Notes: generated by a model from the sequence alone, not told the origin. 64,000 nucleotides of DNA from Erwinia phyllosphaerae (GCF_019132875.1 NZ_JAHSPF010000004.1:1-64000); one strand, 5' to 3'; positions 8,394-17,112 are shown, counted from the first letter of the stretch. Program-made: numbers and translations.

Positions 8394-9431
8394 ATGTCCG
8401 ATAAGCCTGCGCTGTCTGGCCGCGTATCGCTGGAAGATGTTGCCCTTCTGGCGGGCGTATCCACCGCCACGGTATCAAGAGTGCTGAACGGCAGCGCCAC
8501 GGTGCGCCAGTCGCGCCGGGAGGCGGTAGAACGAGCCTGTGAAGAGCTGGGCTATGTGATTAACCGGGCTGCCCGCACGCTGGCTTCGCGCCGTAGTATG
8601 TCTATTGGCGCAGTGGTGCCAACGCTGGCGACGGAAACCTTTTCCCGCCCGCTGGCCGCCTTCCAGCAGAAAATTCACCAGTCTGGCTATACCCTGCTGC
8701 TGGCAAATTCAGATTTTGATCCCGATACCGAGCTGAAAGAAGTTAACAAGCTGGTGGAGTACGGTATTGATGCGCTGATGCTGGTGGGCAACAGCCACCA
8801 TCCGCGCCTGTGGGAGCGGATTGAGCAGCAGGCTATTCCCTGTATACAGACGTTTTCCGTGGATGAGCGCTACCCTGGCGTAGGCTACGATAACGAGCAG
8901 GCCGCAGGCGTGTTAACGACGCATTTGCTGGCGCTGGGTCATAAAACGTTTGGCGTGATTGTCGGTACGCCGCCATCAAACGATCGCGTTTCGGATCGCC
9001 TGACCGGCACGCGGCAGGCGCTGGCAGCAGCCGGGCTGAACCTGCATGAAGCCAATCTCATTAACTGCGCGTTTACCATGAACCAGGCGCGTCAAGCGAT
9101 GTTCCGGCTGCTGGACGGGCCGCATCCGCCGACGGCGGTTATCTGCGGTAACGATCTGCTGGCGTTTGGAGCGATGCGTGCGGCCAGCGAGCGCTATCTG
9201 CGTATCCCTGGCGATATTTCGATTACCGGCTTCAACGACTATGAATATGCCGAACATCTGGAACATCCTCTGACCACCATGCGGGTGGAGCTGGATCGCA
9301 TTGGCGAGATTGCCGCCGACTATCTGCTGGCCACGCTCAATGGCGAGCCTGCCGCGCGGCAGACGCTGCTGCAACCGGAACTGATCGTGCGTGGCAGCAC
9401 CGGCTCTGCGCCCCGTGCCGCCATCCGCTAA
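8394..9431 (+). CDS. LacI-family repressor of the sugar-acid regulon
   Basis: The 345-residue product has an N-terminal helix-turn-helix (residues 11-32: VSLEDVALLAGVSTATVSRV, then the LNG hinge contact) and a periplasmic-binding-protein-like sensor domain that ends at the gene's 3' end. It resembles GntR/IdnR-type regulators of gluconate and idonate genes. The start at 8394 has GGAG seven bases before it. It is divergent from the transporter operon, and its stop codon touches, base to base, the stop of the convergent binding-protein gene. Four palindromes of the LacI type in the surrounding promoters suggest a local regulon with a sugar acid as inducer. Confidence 0.88.
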   Translation: MSDKPALSGRVSLEDVALLAGVSTATVSRVLNGSATVRQSRREAVERACEELGYVINRAARTLASRRSMSIGAVVPTLATETFSRPLAAFQQKIHQSGYTLLLANSDFDPDTELKEVNKLVEYGIDALMLVGNSHHPRLWERIEQQAIPCIQTFSVDERYPGVGYDNEQAAGVLTTHLLALGHKTFGVIVGTPPSNDRVSDRLTGTRQALAAAGLNLHEANLINCAFTMNQARQAMFRLLDGPHPPTAVICGNDLLAFGAMRAASERYLRIPGDISITGFNDYEYAEHLEHPLTTMRVELDRIGEIAADYLLATLNGEPAARQTLLQPELIVRGSTGSAPRAAIR

Positions 9432-10130
9432 TCAAACGCGCGCCGTCAGCCCCCAGGCGTTAAAAGCCTGCATCGCTTCCGGCGAACGCAGAAAATCGAG
9501 CAGGGCGGCAGCCTGCTGTGGCCTTGCTGCCCGGGTAAACACGCCGCCGGAAAAGGAGAGTATTTTCTGCGCGCCTTCCGGCAGCGGGCCGATGACTTTG
9601 ATGCCTTCGACCATCAGCAGTTCGCTTATCTGCTGCACGGCAATATCCGCTGTTCCATCCAGCAGCTGAGCGGCAGTGAAACCTTCGTTAATGGTAGTGG
9701 CGCGCGCGTTGATCTCCTGCTCAATAGCCAGTTCTTTCAACAGCTTTTGAAAATAGATGCCGCTTGCGCCGCCCAGCGAGTAGGCCACGGATTTTGCCTG
9801 TAGCAATGCCTGCTTAAAAGCGGCCACGTTGCTGATATCGGGCGCGACGGCATCGCGCAGCATGGCCAGCCCCAGCGGCGAGTCCACCAGCTCAACCCGG
9901 CTGCTGGCCGCGACATAACCCCCTGCAATCAGTTTGTCCATCGCTTCAGCAGTCACGATTACGGCATCTGCCGTTTCACCTGCGGCAATCTTTTTCTCAA
10001 TCACGGAGGTCGGATTCCAGTCGATAGCCAGCGGCAGGTTGCTGTGTGTGCTTTGCCAGTTTTTTTCCAGCCCGACAAAGGGCGCGCGTATCGCCAGTAC
10101 GCTAAACAGGCGGAGTGTACTCTCTTTCAT
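9432..10130 (-). CDS. ModA-like binding protein without signal peptide
   Basis: A 232-residue type 2 substrate-binding fold related to molybdate-type binding proteins (ModA/SBP_bac_11), with the GETADAVIVTAEAMDKL and SGGVFTRAARPQQAAALLDF stretches typical of that fold. The chain begins directly with the first beta strand (TLRLFSVLAIRAPF), so no export signal is present and it should be cytosolic. ATG at 10130 (AAGGA seven bases upstream) is preferred to the GTG just before it. It follows the FMN dehydrogenase by 12 bp and presumably shares its promoter. There is no permease or ATPase next to it, so a sensing, buffering or adaptor role is more likely than transport. Confidence 0.72.
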   Translation of the reverse strand: MKESTLRLFSVLAIRAPFVGLEKNWQSTHSNLPLAIDWNPTSVIEKKIAAGETADAVIVTAEAMDKLIAGGYVAASSRVELVDSPLGLAMLRDAVAPDISNVAAFKQALLQAKSVAYSLGGASGIYFQKLLKELAIEQEINARATTINEGFTAAQLLDGTADIAVQQISELLMVEGIKVIGPLPEGAQKILSFSGGVFTRAARPQQAAALLDFLRSPEAMQAFNAWGLTARV

Positions 10131-10142
10131 CACGTTTTCCTT

Positions 10143-11378
10143 TTAGCTTATTTTTCGTAGGTAGCTGGCATCGAGTTCGCCCGGCGTTCGCACGCCAATC
10201 AGCGCCAGATCGCGATCGATCTCGTCACGTAGAATATGCATGGCGTGTTCCACGCCAGCCTGGCCGCCAATGACCGCGCCATACAAAAAAGGCCTGCCCA
10301 GAAAAACGAAGTCCGCACCCAGCGCCATCGCTTTCATTACGTCAGTACCGCGCCGGATGCCGCTGTCGATGATGACCTTCATCGATCCTTTTTTCGCTGC
10401 GATTTCAGGGAGCGTCACCAGCGGCGGCACGGTGTGATCAAGCTGGCGTCCGCCGTGGTTAGAAAGAATCACCGCGTCCGCGCCCAAATCACGAGCGATA
10501 AAGGCATCCTCCGGCGACATCAGCCCTTTAACGACCAGGTTTCCCTTCCATTTTTTGCGAATCGCCTCGACATGTTTCCAGCTGAGTTTGTCACGCGCGT
10601 TGGTATTGCGTACTTTGCTCGACATCATCGGCGGGCCACGTTCCGCATCGGTGTTTTCAAAGTGTGGCGCGCCGTGACGCAGGAAAGTTTGCGCCACCGT
10701 GCCCAATAGCCAGCGCGGGTTCATTGCGCTTTGCAGCGCGACTTTAGGCGTGATCTTAATCGGCATGCTGAAGCCGCTGCGGGTATTGTGTTCGCGGTTG
10801 CCCAGCATTGGCGTGTCGCCAGTGACCACCAGCGTCCTGTAACCCGCGGCGGCAACGCGATCCAGCAGGCGATCGATACGCGGCTGATCGCCCGCCAGAT
10901 AGGCCTGAAACCAGGCGTCAGGATTGGCCGCGTGGACATCTTCCAGTTTTACCAGCGAAGAGGCGCTAAGGATCATCGGGACATTCATGGCTTTTGCCGC
11001 TTTTGCCAGTGCAATATCCGCCTGATAGGCGACAAAAGAAGCGCCGCCAAGCGGGGCAACGCCAAAAGGATGGTGATAAGCGTGGCCAAACAGCGTGGTG
11101 TGCTGATCGCGGCCTGAAACGTCGCGGAACATGCGCGGGACAAAAGTGTACTGACGGTAGGCTTCAAAATTACCCGCGATACCGCGTCCCGTTTCGACGC
11201 CGCCAGCTACGTACTGGTAAATCATCTCCGGCAGTCGGCGACGAGCATGACGTTCAAAATCGTCCAGCGCCAGCAGATCGCGAAAATGACGCGGTACTTT
11301 TTTCAACGCGGGATTCCCCACGGTCGGTGCCGCGCCGGGTATGGCGTGCAGTGAAGAAGAATCAACAGGTGAAGTCAT
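10143..11378 (-). CDS. FMN-dependent alpha-hydroxyacid dehydrogenase
   Basis: This 411-residue protein belongs to the lactate/glycolate oxidase family, which oxidises an L-2-hydroxyacid to the 2-oxo acid with FMN. ILSNHGGRQLDH holds the catalytic His308 and substrate-binding Arg312, and IIDSGIRRGTDVMKAMALGA with FLGRPFLYG forms the FMN phosphate site. The start at 11378 fits the family better than a GTG at 11444, which would add an unrelated leader. The next minus-strand gene is the leaderless binding protein. A LacI-type operator lies 75 bp upstream. In context it could make a 2-oxo sugar acid for the kinase and aldolase of the same regulon, in place of the NAD enzyme of known tetronate routes; lactate is the alternative substrate. 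Confidence 0.85.
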   Translation of the reverse strand: MTSPVDSSSLHAIPGAAPTVGNPALKKVPRHFRDLLALDDFERHARRRLPEMIYQYVAGGVETGRGIAGNFEAYRQYTFVPRMFRDVSGRDQHTTLFGHAYHHPFGVAPLGGASFVAYQADIALAKAAKAMNVPMILSASSLVKLEDVHAANPDAWFQAYLAGDQPRIDRLLDRVAAAGYRTLVVTGDTPMLGNREHNTRSGFSMPIKITPKVALQSAMNPRWLLGTVAQTFLRHGAPHFENTDAERGPPMMSSKVRNTNARDKLSWKHVEAIRKKWKGNLVVKGLMSPEDAFIARDLGADAVILSNHGGRQLDHTVPPLVTLPEIAAKKGSMKVIIDSGIRRGTDVMKAMALGADFVFLGRPFLYGAVIGGQAGVEHAMHILRDEIDRDLALIGVRTPGELDASYLRKIS

Positions 11379-11452
11379 AGGCGTTCTCGCTTCCGTAGAG
11401 GGGTTAACACACAGCGCCATGAATAAGCATGACGAATAACGCACTTTATTTT

Positions 11453-11464
11453 GTAAGCGCTTTC
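11453..11464. promoter_or_regulatory. LacI-family operator copy 3
   Basis: GTAAGCGCTTTC, matching copy 2 base for base, lies upstream of the FMN dehydrogenase operon. It ties this promoter to the LacI gene about 2 kb away. Confidence 0.65.
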
Positions 11465-11524
11465 AATCATGGCTAATACCTTCTAACATTTCAATAACAG
11501 TTCGGCCAGCACAGAACGGTTTTC

Positions 11525-11540
11525 TGTGATCAACTTCACT
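11525..11540. promoter_or_regulatory. Probable CRP site before the kinase operon
   Basis: TGTGATCAACTTCACT matches the CRP consensus TGTGA-N6-TCACA in nine of ten key positions. It lies between the divergent FMN dehydrogenase and racemase/kinase operons and would give catabolite control. Confidence 0.6.
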
Positions 11541-11554
11541 TTACAACCGCATTT

Positions 11555-11566
11555 GTAAGCCCTTAC
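11555..11566. promoter_or_regulatory. LacI-family operator copy 4
   Basis: The perfect palindrome GTAAGCCCTTAC lies 67 bp before the plus-strand racemase/kinase operon. It shares both outer arms with copies 1 to 3 and differs only at the centre. Confidence 0.55.
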
Positions 11567-11632
11567 ATTTGCATATAACCGTTCAGCCCGTTTGCTGAAC
11601 TTCATCGGGCATATGTCTTTCAGGAGATCAGG

Positions 11633-12295
11633 ATGAGCAGAATTGTATTACTCCACGCCACGCCGGTAGCGATGGCGCCTATTCATACCGCCTTCAGCGA
11701 GGTCTGGCCCGAGGCCGAAACCGTTAACCTGCTGGATGATGGGCTCTCTCTGGATCGTGCGAAAGAGAGCACGCTCTCTGAGGGGATGATCGATCGTTTT
11801 GTCAGGCTGGGCCGCTACGGCTATGAAATGCAGGCACAGGGTATTCTGGTGACCTGTTCCGCTTTTGGGCCAGCCATTGACCAACTGGCGCAGACGCTGC
11901 CGATTGCCGTACATAAACCAAATGAAGCGATGTTTATGGAGGCGGTAGCCCAGGGGAAAAATATCGGCATGCTCGCAACCTTTGGCCCGGCGGTGGAAAC
12001 CATGACCGAGGAGTTTAACGACTATGTTGCACAGCACGGCTCACCGGCAAAACTCACCACGCTGCTGGTGGCCGACGCTATCGATCTGCTGAAGAAAGGT
12101 GATGCAGAAAGCCATAACCGTCTGGTTGCAGCCCGCGCGCGTGAGCTGAAGCATTGTGATGTCATTATGCTGGCCCATTTCTCTACCTCGCGCGCGGCGG
12201 CCAGCGTGCGCCAGCTGGTTGATATTCCGGTACTGACCGCGCCGCACGCGGCGGTAAAAAGAATGAAGGCCAGCGTGCTGGCTACAAAGGGGTAA
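11633..12295 (+). CDS. Asp/Glu-racemase-superfamily protein, second Cys replaced
   Basis: A 220-residue protein of the aspartate/glutamate/hydantoin racemase superfamily. The first catalytic cysteine is present in LVTCSAFGP (Cys75). The second, normally in a C-terminal LAC or LGC motif, reads His182 in IMLAHFSTS. A one-Cys member cannot run the usual two-base racemisation, so an isomerase, decarboxylase or lyase-like reaction is more likely, as in the arylmalonate decarboxylase branch. AGGAG precedes the ATG. The kinase gene begins three bases after its stop, so the two are cotranslated. In this context it is a candidate for the 2-oxo to 3-oxo isomerase step that OtnI performs elsewhere, but that is a guess. 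Confidence 0.75.
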   Translation: MSRIVLLHATPVAMAPIHTAFSEVWPEAETVNLLDDGLSLDRAKESTLSEGMIDRFVRLGRYGYEMQAQGILVTCSAFGPAIDQLAQTLPIAVHKPNEAMFMEAVAQGKNIGMLATFGPAVETMTEEFNDYVAQHGSPAKLTTLLVADAIDLLKKGDAESHNRLVAARARELKHCDVIMLAHFSTSRAAASVRQLVDIPVLTAPHAAVKRMKASVLATKG

Positions 12296-12298
12296 GCT

Positions 12299-13594
12299 AT
12301 GTTGATTGGCGTAATAGCAGATGATTTTACCGGTGCCAGCGATATTGCCGTAACGTTGGCGAAAGGCTTGCCCGGCGAGGGCGGCCTGCAAACCACACAG
12401 TATGCGGGTATTCCCTGTGAACCCGCAGCAGCCGACGTTGAAGCAGGCGTTATCGCGCTTAAAAGCCGCTCAATTCCGGCCAGCAGCGCGGTTGAGCAGG
12501 CGCTGGCCGCCTGTCGCTGGCTGCTGGAGCAGGGCTGTGAACAGATCGTTTTCAAATACTGCTCCACGTTTGACTCTACCGACAGCGGCAATATTGGCCC
12601 GGTGACGGATGCGCTGGCCGAGTTGCTGGCGGTACAGAGTGTGGTCATCTGCCCGGCTTTCCCGGCTCTGGGCCGTACGCTGTATCAGGGACATCTGTTT
12701 GTGCAGGATCGCCTGCTTAGCGAATCCGGGATGGAACATCATCCACTAACACCAATGAAGGATGCGGACGTGCGTCGCGTACTGCAACGGCAAAGCGTTA
12801 ATCGCGTTGCGCATATTCCGTGGCAAACGGTGGTTGCTGGCAGTGCCGCGCTGCAAAAAGTGCTTAATGACCAGCCGGTGCGTACTTTGCTGGTGGTTGA
12901 TGCCATTAGCGAGCACGATCTTACGACGATTGGGCGGGCCTGTAAGGGCGCCAGGCTGGTTACCGGCGGGTCAGGAATTGCGCTGGCGCTTCCCCATAAT
13001 TTTATTGCGCAGCGAAGAGCCTCTGGCAAACAAGCCCGTGCGCCGCTTATTGAAGGGCCTGAAGCTATTCTGGTTGGCAGCTGTTCCGGCGCAACCCGGC
13101 AACAGATCCTTGAGCATCAAAAAGCCCATCCGGTCATGAAAATTGAGGTCAGAGACGTACTGGAAGGCAACGTCGGGCCGGAGCAGCTAACCGCTTTTAT
13201 TCATCAACATCAGGGTAACGCGCCGCTGGTTTACTCTTCTGGCGATCCGGCTGCCGTACAGAGCATTCAGCAACAGTATGGCCGTGAAAAGGTGGCTGAG
13301 GCGCTGGACAACCTGTTTGGCAAGACGGCGCAAAAACTGGTGGCCGAGGGCACGCGCCGTATCGTGGTTGGCGGCGGTGAAACGTCGGGTGCGGTGGTCA
13401 GCGCGTTAGGTTTGGTTGCGTTAACGATTGGCAAAGAAATTGATACTGGCGTACCGGCGATGGTCTCACCAGGCGATAAGCCGCTGGCGCTAGCGCTAAA
13501 GTCGGGAAATTTTGGTGAAAAAGACTTTTTTGCACGCGCGGTAGAAGCGCTGCGGGGGAGCGCAGAACGTTCTGCCGTTATAAATCAGGCATAG
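12299..13594 (+). CDS. otnK: Four-carbon acid sugar kinase (3-oxo-tetronate kinase type)
   Basis: A 431-residue DUF1537/OtnK-type kinase. It starts IADDFTGASDIAVTL, the acidic substrate-binding motif of the family, and near residue 352 has VVGGGETSGAVVSAL, the glycine-rich nucleotide-binding loop of the C-terminal domain. Known members phosphorylate 3-oxo-tetronate or related C4 acids with ATP before OtnC decarboxylation. The ribosome site overlaps the stop of the previous gene. No OtnC or LtnD gene adjoins it here; the aldolase of the same regulon is at 6214. The assignment to the family is firm, and the precise substrate is inferred. Confidence 0.85.
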   Translation: MLIGVIADDFTGASDIAVTLAKGLPGEGGLQTTQYAGIPCEPAAADVEAGVIALKSRSIPASSAVEQALAACRWLLEQGCEQIVFKYCSTFDSTDSGNIGPVTDALAELLAVQSVVICPAFPALGRTLYQGHLFVQDRLLSESGMEHHPLTPMKDADVRRVLQRQSVNRVAHIPWQTVVAGSAALQKVLNDQPVRTLLVVDAISEHDLTTIGRACKGARLVTGGSGIALALPHNFIAQRRASGKQARAPLIEGPEAILVGSCSGATRQQILEHQKAHPVMKIEVRDVLEGNVGPEQLTAFIHQHQGNAPLVYSSGDPAAVQSIQQQYGREKVAEALDNLFGKTAQKLVAEGTRRIVVGGGETSGAVVSALGLVALTIGKEIDTGVPAMVSPGDKPLALALKSGNFGEKDFFARAVEALRGSAERSAVINQA

Positions 13595-13612
13595 TTAGCA
13601 GGCAACCCAAAA

Positions 13613-13638
13613 GAAACCCCCGGCAAGCCGGGGGTTTC
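13613..13638. terminator. Bidirectional terminator between kinase and SDR genes
   Basis: GAAACCCCC/GGGGGTTTC arms with GGCAAGCC at the centre make a strong stem. Minus-strand transcripts from the SDR gene meet TTTT after it, and plus-strand transcripts end in the stem's own TTT. It serves the convergent kinase operon and SDR gene. Confidence 0.75.
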
Positions 13639-13684
13639 AAACTGCTTATAAATCTAAAGCAATAGGGTATGCAGCTACGCTAAA

Positions 13685-14578
13685 TTACAGCGTGCCGGTA
13701 CCACCATCGGAACACCATACCTGACCGGAAGAGTAGCTGTTTTCAGTCGAAGCAAGGGTTACATACAGTGGAGCGATTTCGGCTGGCTGGCCAGGACGGC
13801 CAAGCGGAGCAGTACCGCCGAACTGTTTCACTTTTTCCTGTGGCTGACCACCACTGGACTGCAGCGGCGTCCAGTATGGACCTGGCGCTACGGCGTTAAC
13901 ACGAATACCTTCTTCACCCAGCTGCTGCGCCAGCGCTTTAGTAAAGGCGGCAATAGAAGCTTTGGTCTGCGCATAGTCCAGCAGGATAGCGCTTGGGCTA
14001 TAAGCCTGTACGGAAGAGGTATTGATGATAGCGCCGCCGCGTGGAATATGATCTACGGCCGCTTTAGTGATCCAGAACAGCGCATAAACGTTGGTTTTAA
14101 ACGTAGCGTCAAAATCTTCCGTGCTCAGGGTACGGATCGATTCGTTGTACTGCTGGCGTCCGGCGTTATTCACCAGAATATCAAGGCCGCCCAGCTGGCT
14201 TACGGCATCGCTGACCAGCTTCTTACAGAACTCTTCGGAACGGATATCGCCCGGCAACGCAACGGCTTTACGACCTTCTGCTTCAATCAGCTTAATCACT
14301 TCCGCCGCATCTGATTCTTCTTCAGGCAGATAGCCAATAGCCACGTCGGCACCCTCACGGGCATAGGCAATAGCCACCGCACGGCCGATACCAGAGTCAC
14401 CACCGGTGATCAGCGCTTTACGACCCTGCAAGCGGCCGGAGCCACGATAGGTTTTTTCACCATGATCGGGCTGTGGGATCATTTTACTGGCAAGACCTGG
14501 AGCCTGCTGCGGCTGTTCCTGGAACGGAGGTGCCGGATAATCAACGGTCAGTAACGATTTTTTTGTTTGTTCGCTCAT
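13685..14578 (-). CDS. YghA-like short-chain dehydrogenase
   Basis: The 297-residue product has the long N-terminal tail (PAPPFQEQPQQAPG) that marks the YghA/YdaD group of stress-related short-chain dehydrogenases. TGGDSGIGRAVA binds NADP(H), NNAG stabilises the fold, and the catalytic Ser, Tyr and Lys are in NTSSVQAYS and DYAQTK. GGAG six bases before ATG 14578 sets the start; a longer frame begins at 14641 without a site. The group is commonly starvation- or osmotic-stress-induced and its natural substrate is unknown. It stands alone between terminators. Confidence 0.85.
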   Translation of the reverse strand: MSEQTKKSLLTVDYPAPPFQEQPQQAPGLASKMIPQPDHGEKTYRGSGRLQGRKALITGGDSGIGRAVAIAYAREGADVAIGYLPEEESDAAEVIKLIEAEGRKAVALPGDIRSEEFCKKLVSDAVSQLGGLDILVNNAGRQQYNESIRTLSTEDFDATFKTNVYALFWITKAAVDHIPRGGAIINTSSVQAYSPSAILLDYAQTKASIAAFTKALAQQLGEEGIRVNAVAPGPYWTPLQSSGGQPQEKVKQFGGTAPLGRPGQPAEIAPLYVTLASTENSYSSGQVWCSDGGTGTL

Positions 14579-14832
14579 GATGTGCTCCTTCATCTTGGTT
14601 AATTCACTCAACAAGCCTGGCACAAATGTGATGGTTGTCACGTTAGACGACGAAAAAAATCAAAAGGGAAAAAATGTTTTTGCTGTAATTTATATTTTTA
14701 AAGTAACGTTTTCTGGTAATATCCCCGCCGGATTAGTAAACCTAAAATAAAAAAATTCTTATATTTCACTAATGGCAACCCGCTGTTAACTATTATTAAC
14801 TTTTTGCTAAAGACAGGTTTTCCAGGTTAAAA

Positions 14833-15165
14833 ATGTATGATTGCAAAAAAAGGGATAACCCGGGGTTTGACGACGCCGCTGCGCGCTCGCTTACTATTTT
14901 GTTAAGTTGGCTTAATCTTATTGTTCATTTTGTTGCGATATTTAGTGTATTGAATAACATAACCTACAGCGACGCGTTCCTTTTACCGCTGACCATTGTT
15001 ATTCTTACGTTAGTTATAGCGTTAACGCTACTGGCTTTTTGTTGTCTGGATATCAAAAGATTAACATTCAGAATCAAGGGTTTATTTGGTATTATCCCTT
15101 CGCTGGTTATTTTGGTTTCTTCACTTTATATGCTGTTTGTACTTATTGATTTAATTTTATATTAA
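14833..15165 (+). CDS. Small three-helix membrane protein, unknown
   Basis: I do not recognise this 110-residue protein. It has an 18-residue polar head, then three hydrophobic spans (about residues 20-43, 49-72 and 84-108) with a short basic loop (DIKRLTFRIK) before the last. An AGG six bases before the ATG is a modest ribosome site. The surrounding DNA is clearly AT-richer than the neighbouring genes, which may mean recent transfer or poor conservation. It stands alone on the plus strand. Confidence 0.55.
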   Translation: MYDCKKRDNPGFDDAAARSLTILLSWLNLIVHFVAIFSVLNNITYSDAFLLPLTIVILTLVIALTLLAFCCLDIKRLTFRIKGLFGIIPSLVILVSSLYMLFVLIDLILY

Positions 15166-15314
15166 TTTATTTCGCCAGCAATGTTAGCGTTTGCAGGTGG
15201 ATTTATCGAACGGTAGCGCAATTTTATGTAAAAGAGAATCATTATTAAATAACCGGATGGCTTCTTCCATGTTGGCTGCTGGATGATGGTTGCTAAATGA
15301 AAAGGATAGCGGAA

Positions 15315-17102
15315 ATGGATATTAAAGAAAGAGTGCGGGCTATGTCTCTGGAAGAGAAGCTGGGACAAAAAATAATGTTGGATTTTCGTTATTGGAACGC
15401 ATCCGCTCACGTGCCGATAGCAATGACGCAACCGGAAGCGGATATCGCCGCTATTCTTCTTGATCATCATATCGGTGGCATCATTCTGTTTGCCGATAAC
15501 CTGATAAATAAACAACAAATAGCCACGCTTACCGGTTGGTATGCCGCGTTAAAAACAGCTGGCGCGATCCGGCTGTTTATTGCAACCGATAACGAAGGCG
15601 GTGCCGTTTTTCGTTTGCCTCGCAGCGACTACGCTTCCTTTCCCGGTAATATGGCGCTGGCCGCTGTGCAGGACTGTACAGAGAAAAAACTGGCATTTGA
15701 GCAGGGAGCCTGTATGGCCCGGGATATGCTGTCGCTGCATATTAATACCAATTTTGCGCCGGTAGCGGACGTGAACAGCAATCCTGCTAATCCGGTTATC
15801 AACGTGCGCGCCTTCGGTGATAGTGTGTCACAGGTAACTGCGCTGGCACAGCAGGTAGCTGCGGGCATGCAGCAGCAGCAGTTAATGGTGGCTTATAAAC
15901 ATTTCCCCGGCCACGGCGATACCGCAACCGATTCCCATACTTCACTACCGCGGGTCAACCGCAGCCGGGAAGACGCACTGGCTATTGATATTGCCCCTTA
16001 CAGACAGGCGATAGCGTCTGCTACGCCGCCGGATATGATTATGACGGCGCATATCCAGTATCCGGCGCTTGATAACAGTCTGGTCACAAACCAGAACGGC
16101 GAGAAAATTATTGTTCCGGCCACCATGTCCAGAGAGATTCAAACCGTTATCCTGCGCGACCAGCTGGGTTTTCAAGGGGTAACCGTTTCTGATGCGCTGA
16201 ACATGGGGGCGATCGCAGATAATTTTAATCAGCAGGACGCGCTGCTGAAGGTTTTTGCCGCAGGGGTGGATATCGCTCTCATGCCCGTGAGCGTGACGTC
16301 GTCTCAGCAGGCAAAAAACCTGACGGCGTTAATCGCCAGCGTGGTAAAAAAAGTACATGAAGGCGTGATTAGCGAGGCGGAGATTGACCGTTCCGTTGAG
16401 AGGATTTTGACCTTAAAGCAGCATTATGGCCTGCTGGCGGATGAAAAAACGTCGCGGGGCGTTGATGGCAATAAGGGTCGCGAGCTGGAGAAGCAGATCG
16501 CCGATGGCGCTATTACGCTGGTAATCAATAAGCAAGCAGCCCTGCCGCTAAAGCCGACGCAGCGCTGCTTTATTCTTACGCCCGCGCAGGAGCAAGGCGC
16601 AGGCATTGCTGCCGTCATGGCTGAACAGGGTTATCAGGTGACGGCAGCGGACTTCAGCAGCCTGAACGAGGCGAATATCAGAGCGCAAATCGCGAGGTGT
16701 GACGTCTTTCTGTTTGGCACGCTGTCAACCAGCTATACGCCGGTTGAAGCCAGTGCCGATCGTATCAACGCGGGCGGTAACGGCGTGTCCGGCTGGCTGA
16801 ATTACGCTGCGGAACAGCACAAAAAATGCGTCCATCTTTCGCTACGCGCGCCTTACGATATCGCTAACTATGCCGATCGAGTGGATGCCGCGCTGGCGGT
16901 TTATTCTTTCTATGGACTGGATAACGGCGTCTGGCGCGGCCCGGCCATGCGTTCGCTGGCTGAAATCCTGACGGGAAAGCGCGAGCCGCAGGGCAGGCTG
17001 CCCGTTACCGTGTGGAAAGAATGGGATGCAGCAACCGGCAGTGGTACCGTGGCTTTCCCACGAGGATATGGGCTTGGCTGGGAGCATCAGAACAAGCTAT
17101 AA
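15315..17102 (+). CDS. GH3 beta-N-acetylhexosaminidase-like enzyme
   Basis: A 595-residue glycoside hydrolase of family 3. KHFPGHG (195-201), followed by an Asp-Ser-His dyad (206-208), is the signature of the NagZ-type branch that removes beta-N-acetylglucosamine using an Asp/His pair as general acid/base. The nucleophile is Asp293 in VSDALNMGAI. Unlike NagZ (about 340 residues) it carries a full C-terminal alpha/beta sandwich domain, as in two-domain hexosaminidases. No signal peptide is seen, so it is probably cytosolic. AAGGA eight bases upstream favours ATG 15315 over ATG 15297. Cell-wall or chitin-derived sugars are plausible substrates. It has no operon partners. Confidence 0.82.
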   Translation: MDIKERVRAMSLEEKLGQKIMLDFRYWNASAHVPIAMTQPEADIAAILLDHHIGGIILFADNLINKQQIATLTGWYAALKTAGAIRLFIATDNEGGAVFRLPRSDYASFPGNMALAAVQDCTEKKLAFEQGACMARDMLSLHINTNFAPVADVNSNPANPVINVRAFGDSVSQVTALAQQVAAGMQQQQLMVAYKHFPGHGDTATDSHTSLPRVNRSREDALAIDIAPYRQAIASATPPDMIMTAHIQYPALDNSLVTNQNGEKIIVPATMSREIQTVILRDQLGFQGVTVSDALNMGAIADNFNQQDALLKVFAAGVDIALMPVSVTSSQQAKNLTALIASVVKKVHEGVISEAEIDRSVERILTLKQHYGLLADEKTSRGVDGNKGRELEKQIADGAITLVINKQAALPLKPTQRCFILTPAQEQGAGIAAVMAEQGYQVTAADFSSLNEANIRAQIARCDVFLFGTLSTSYTPVEASADRINAGGNGVSGWLNYAAEQHKKCVHLSLRAPYDIANYADRVDAALAVYSFYGLDNGVWRGPAMRSLAEILTGKREPQGRLPVTVWKEWDAATGSGTVAFPRGYGLGWEHQNKL

Positions 17103-17112
17103 GATACGCTTT

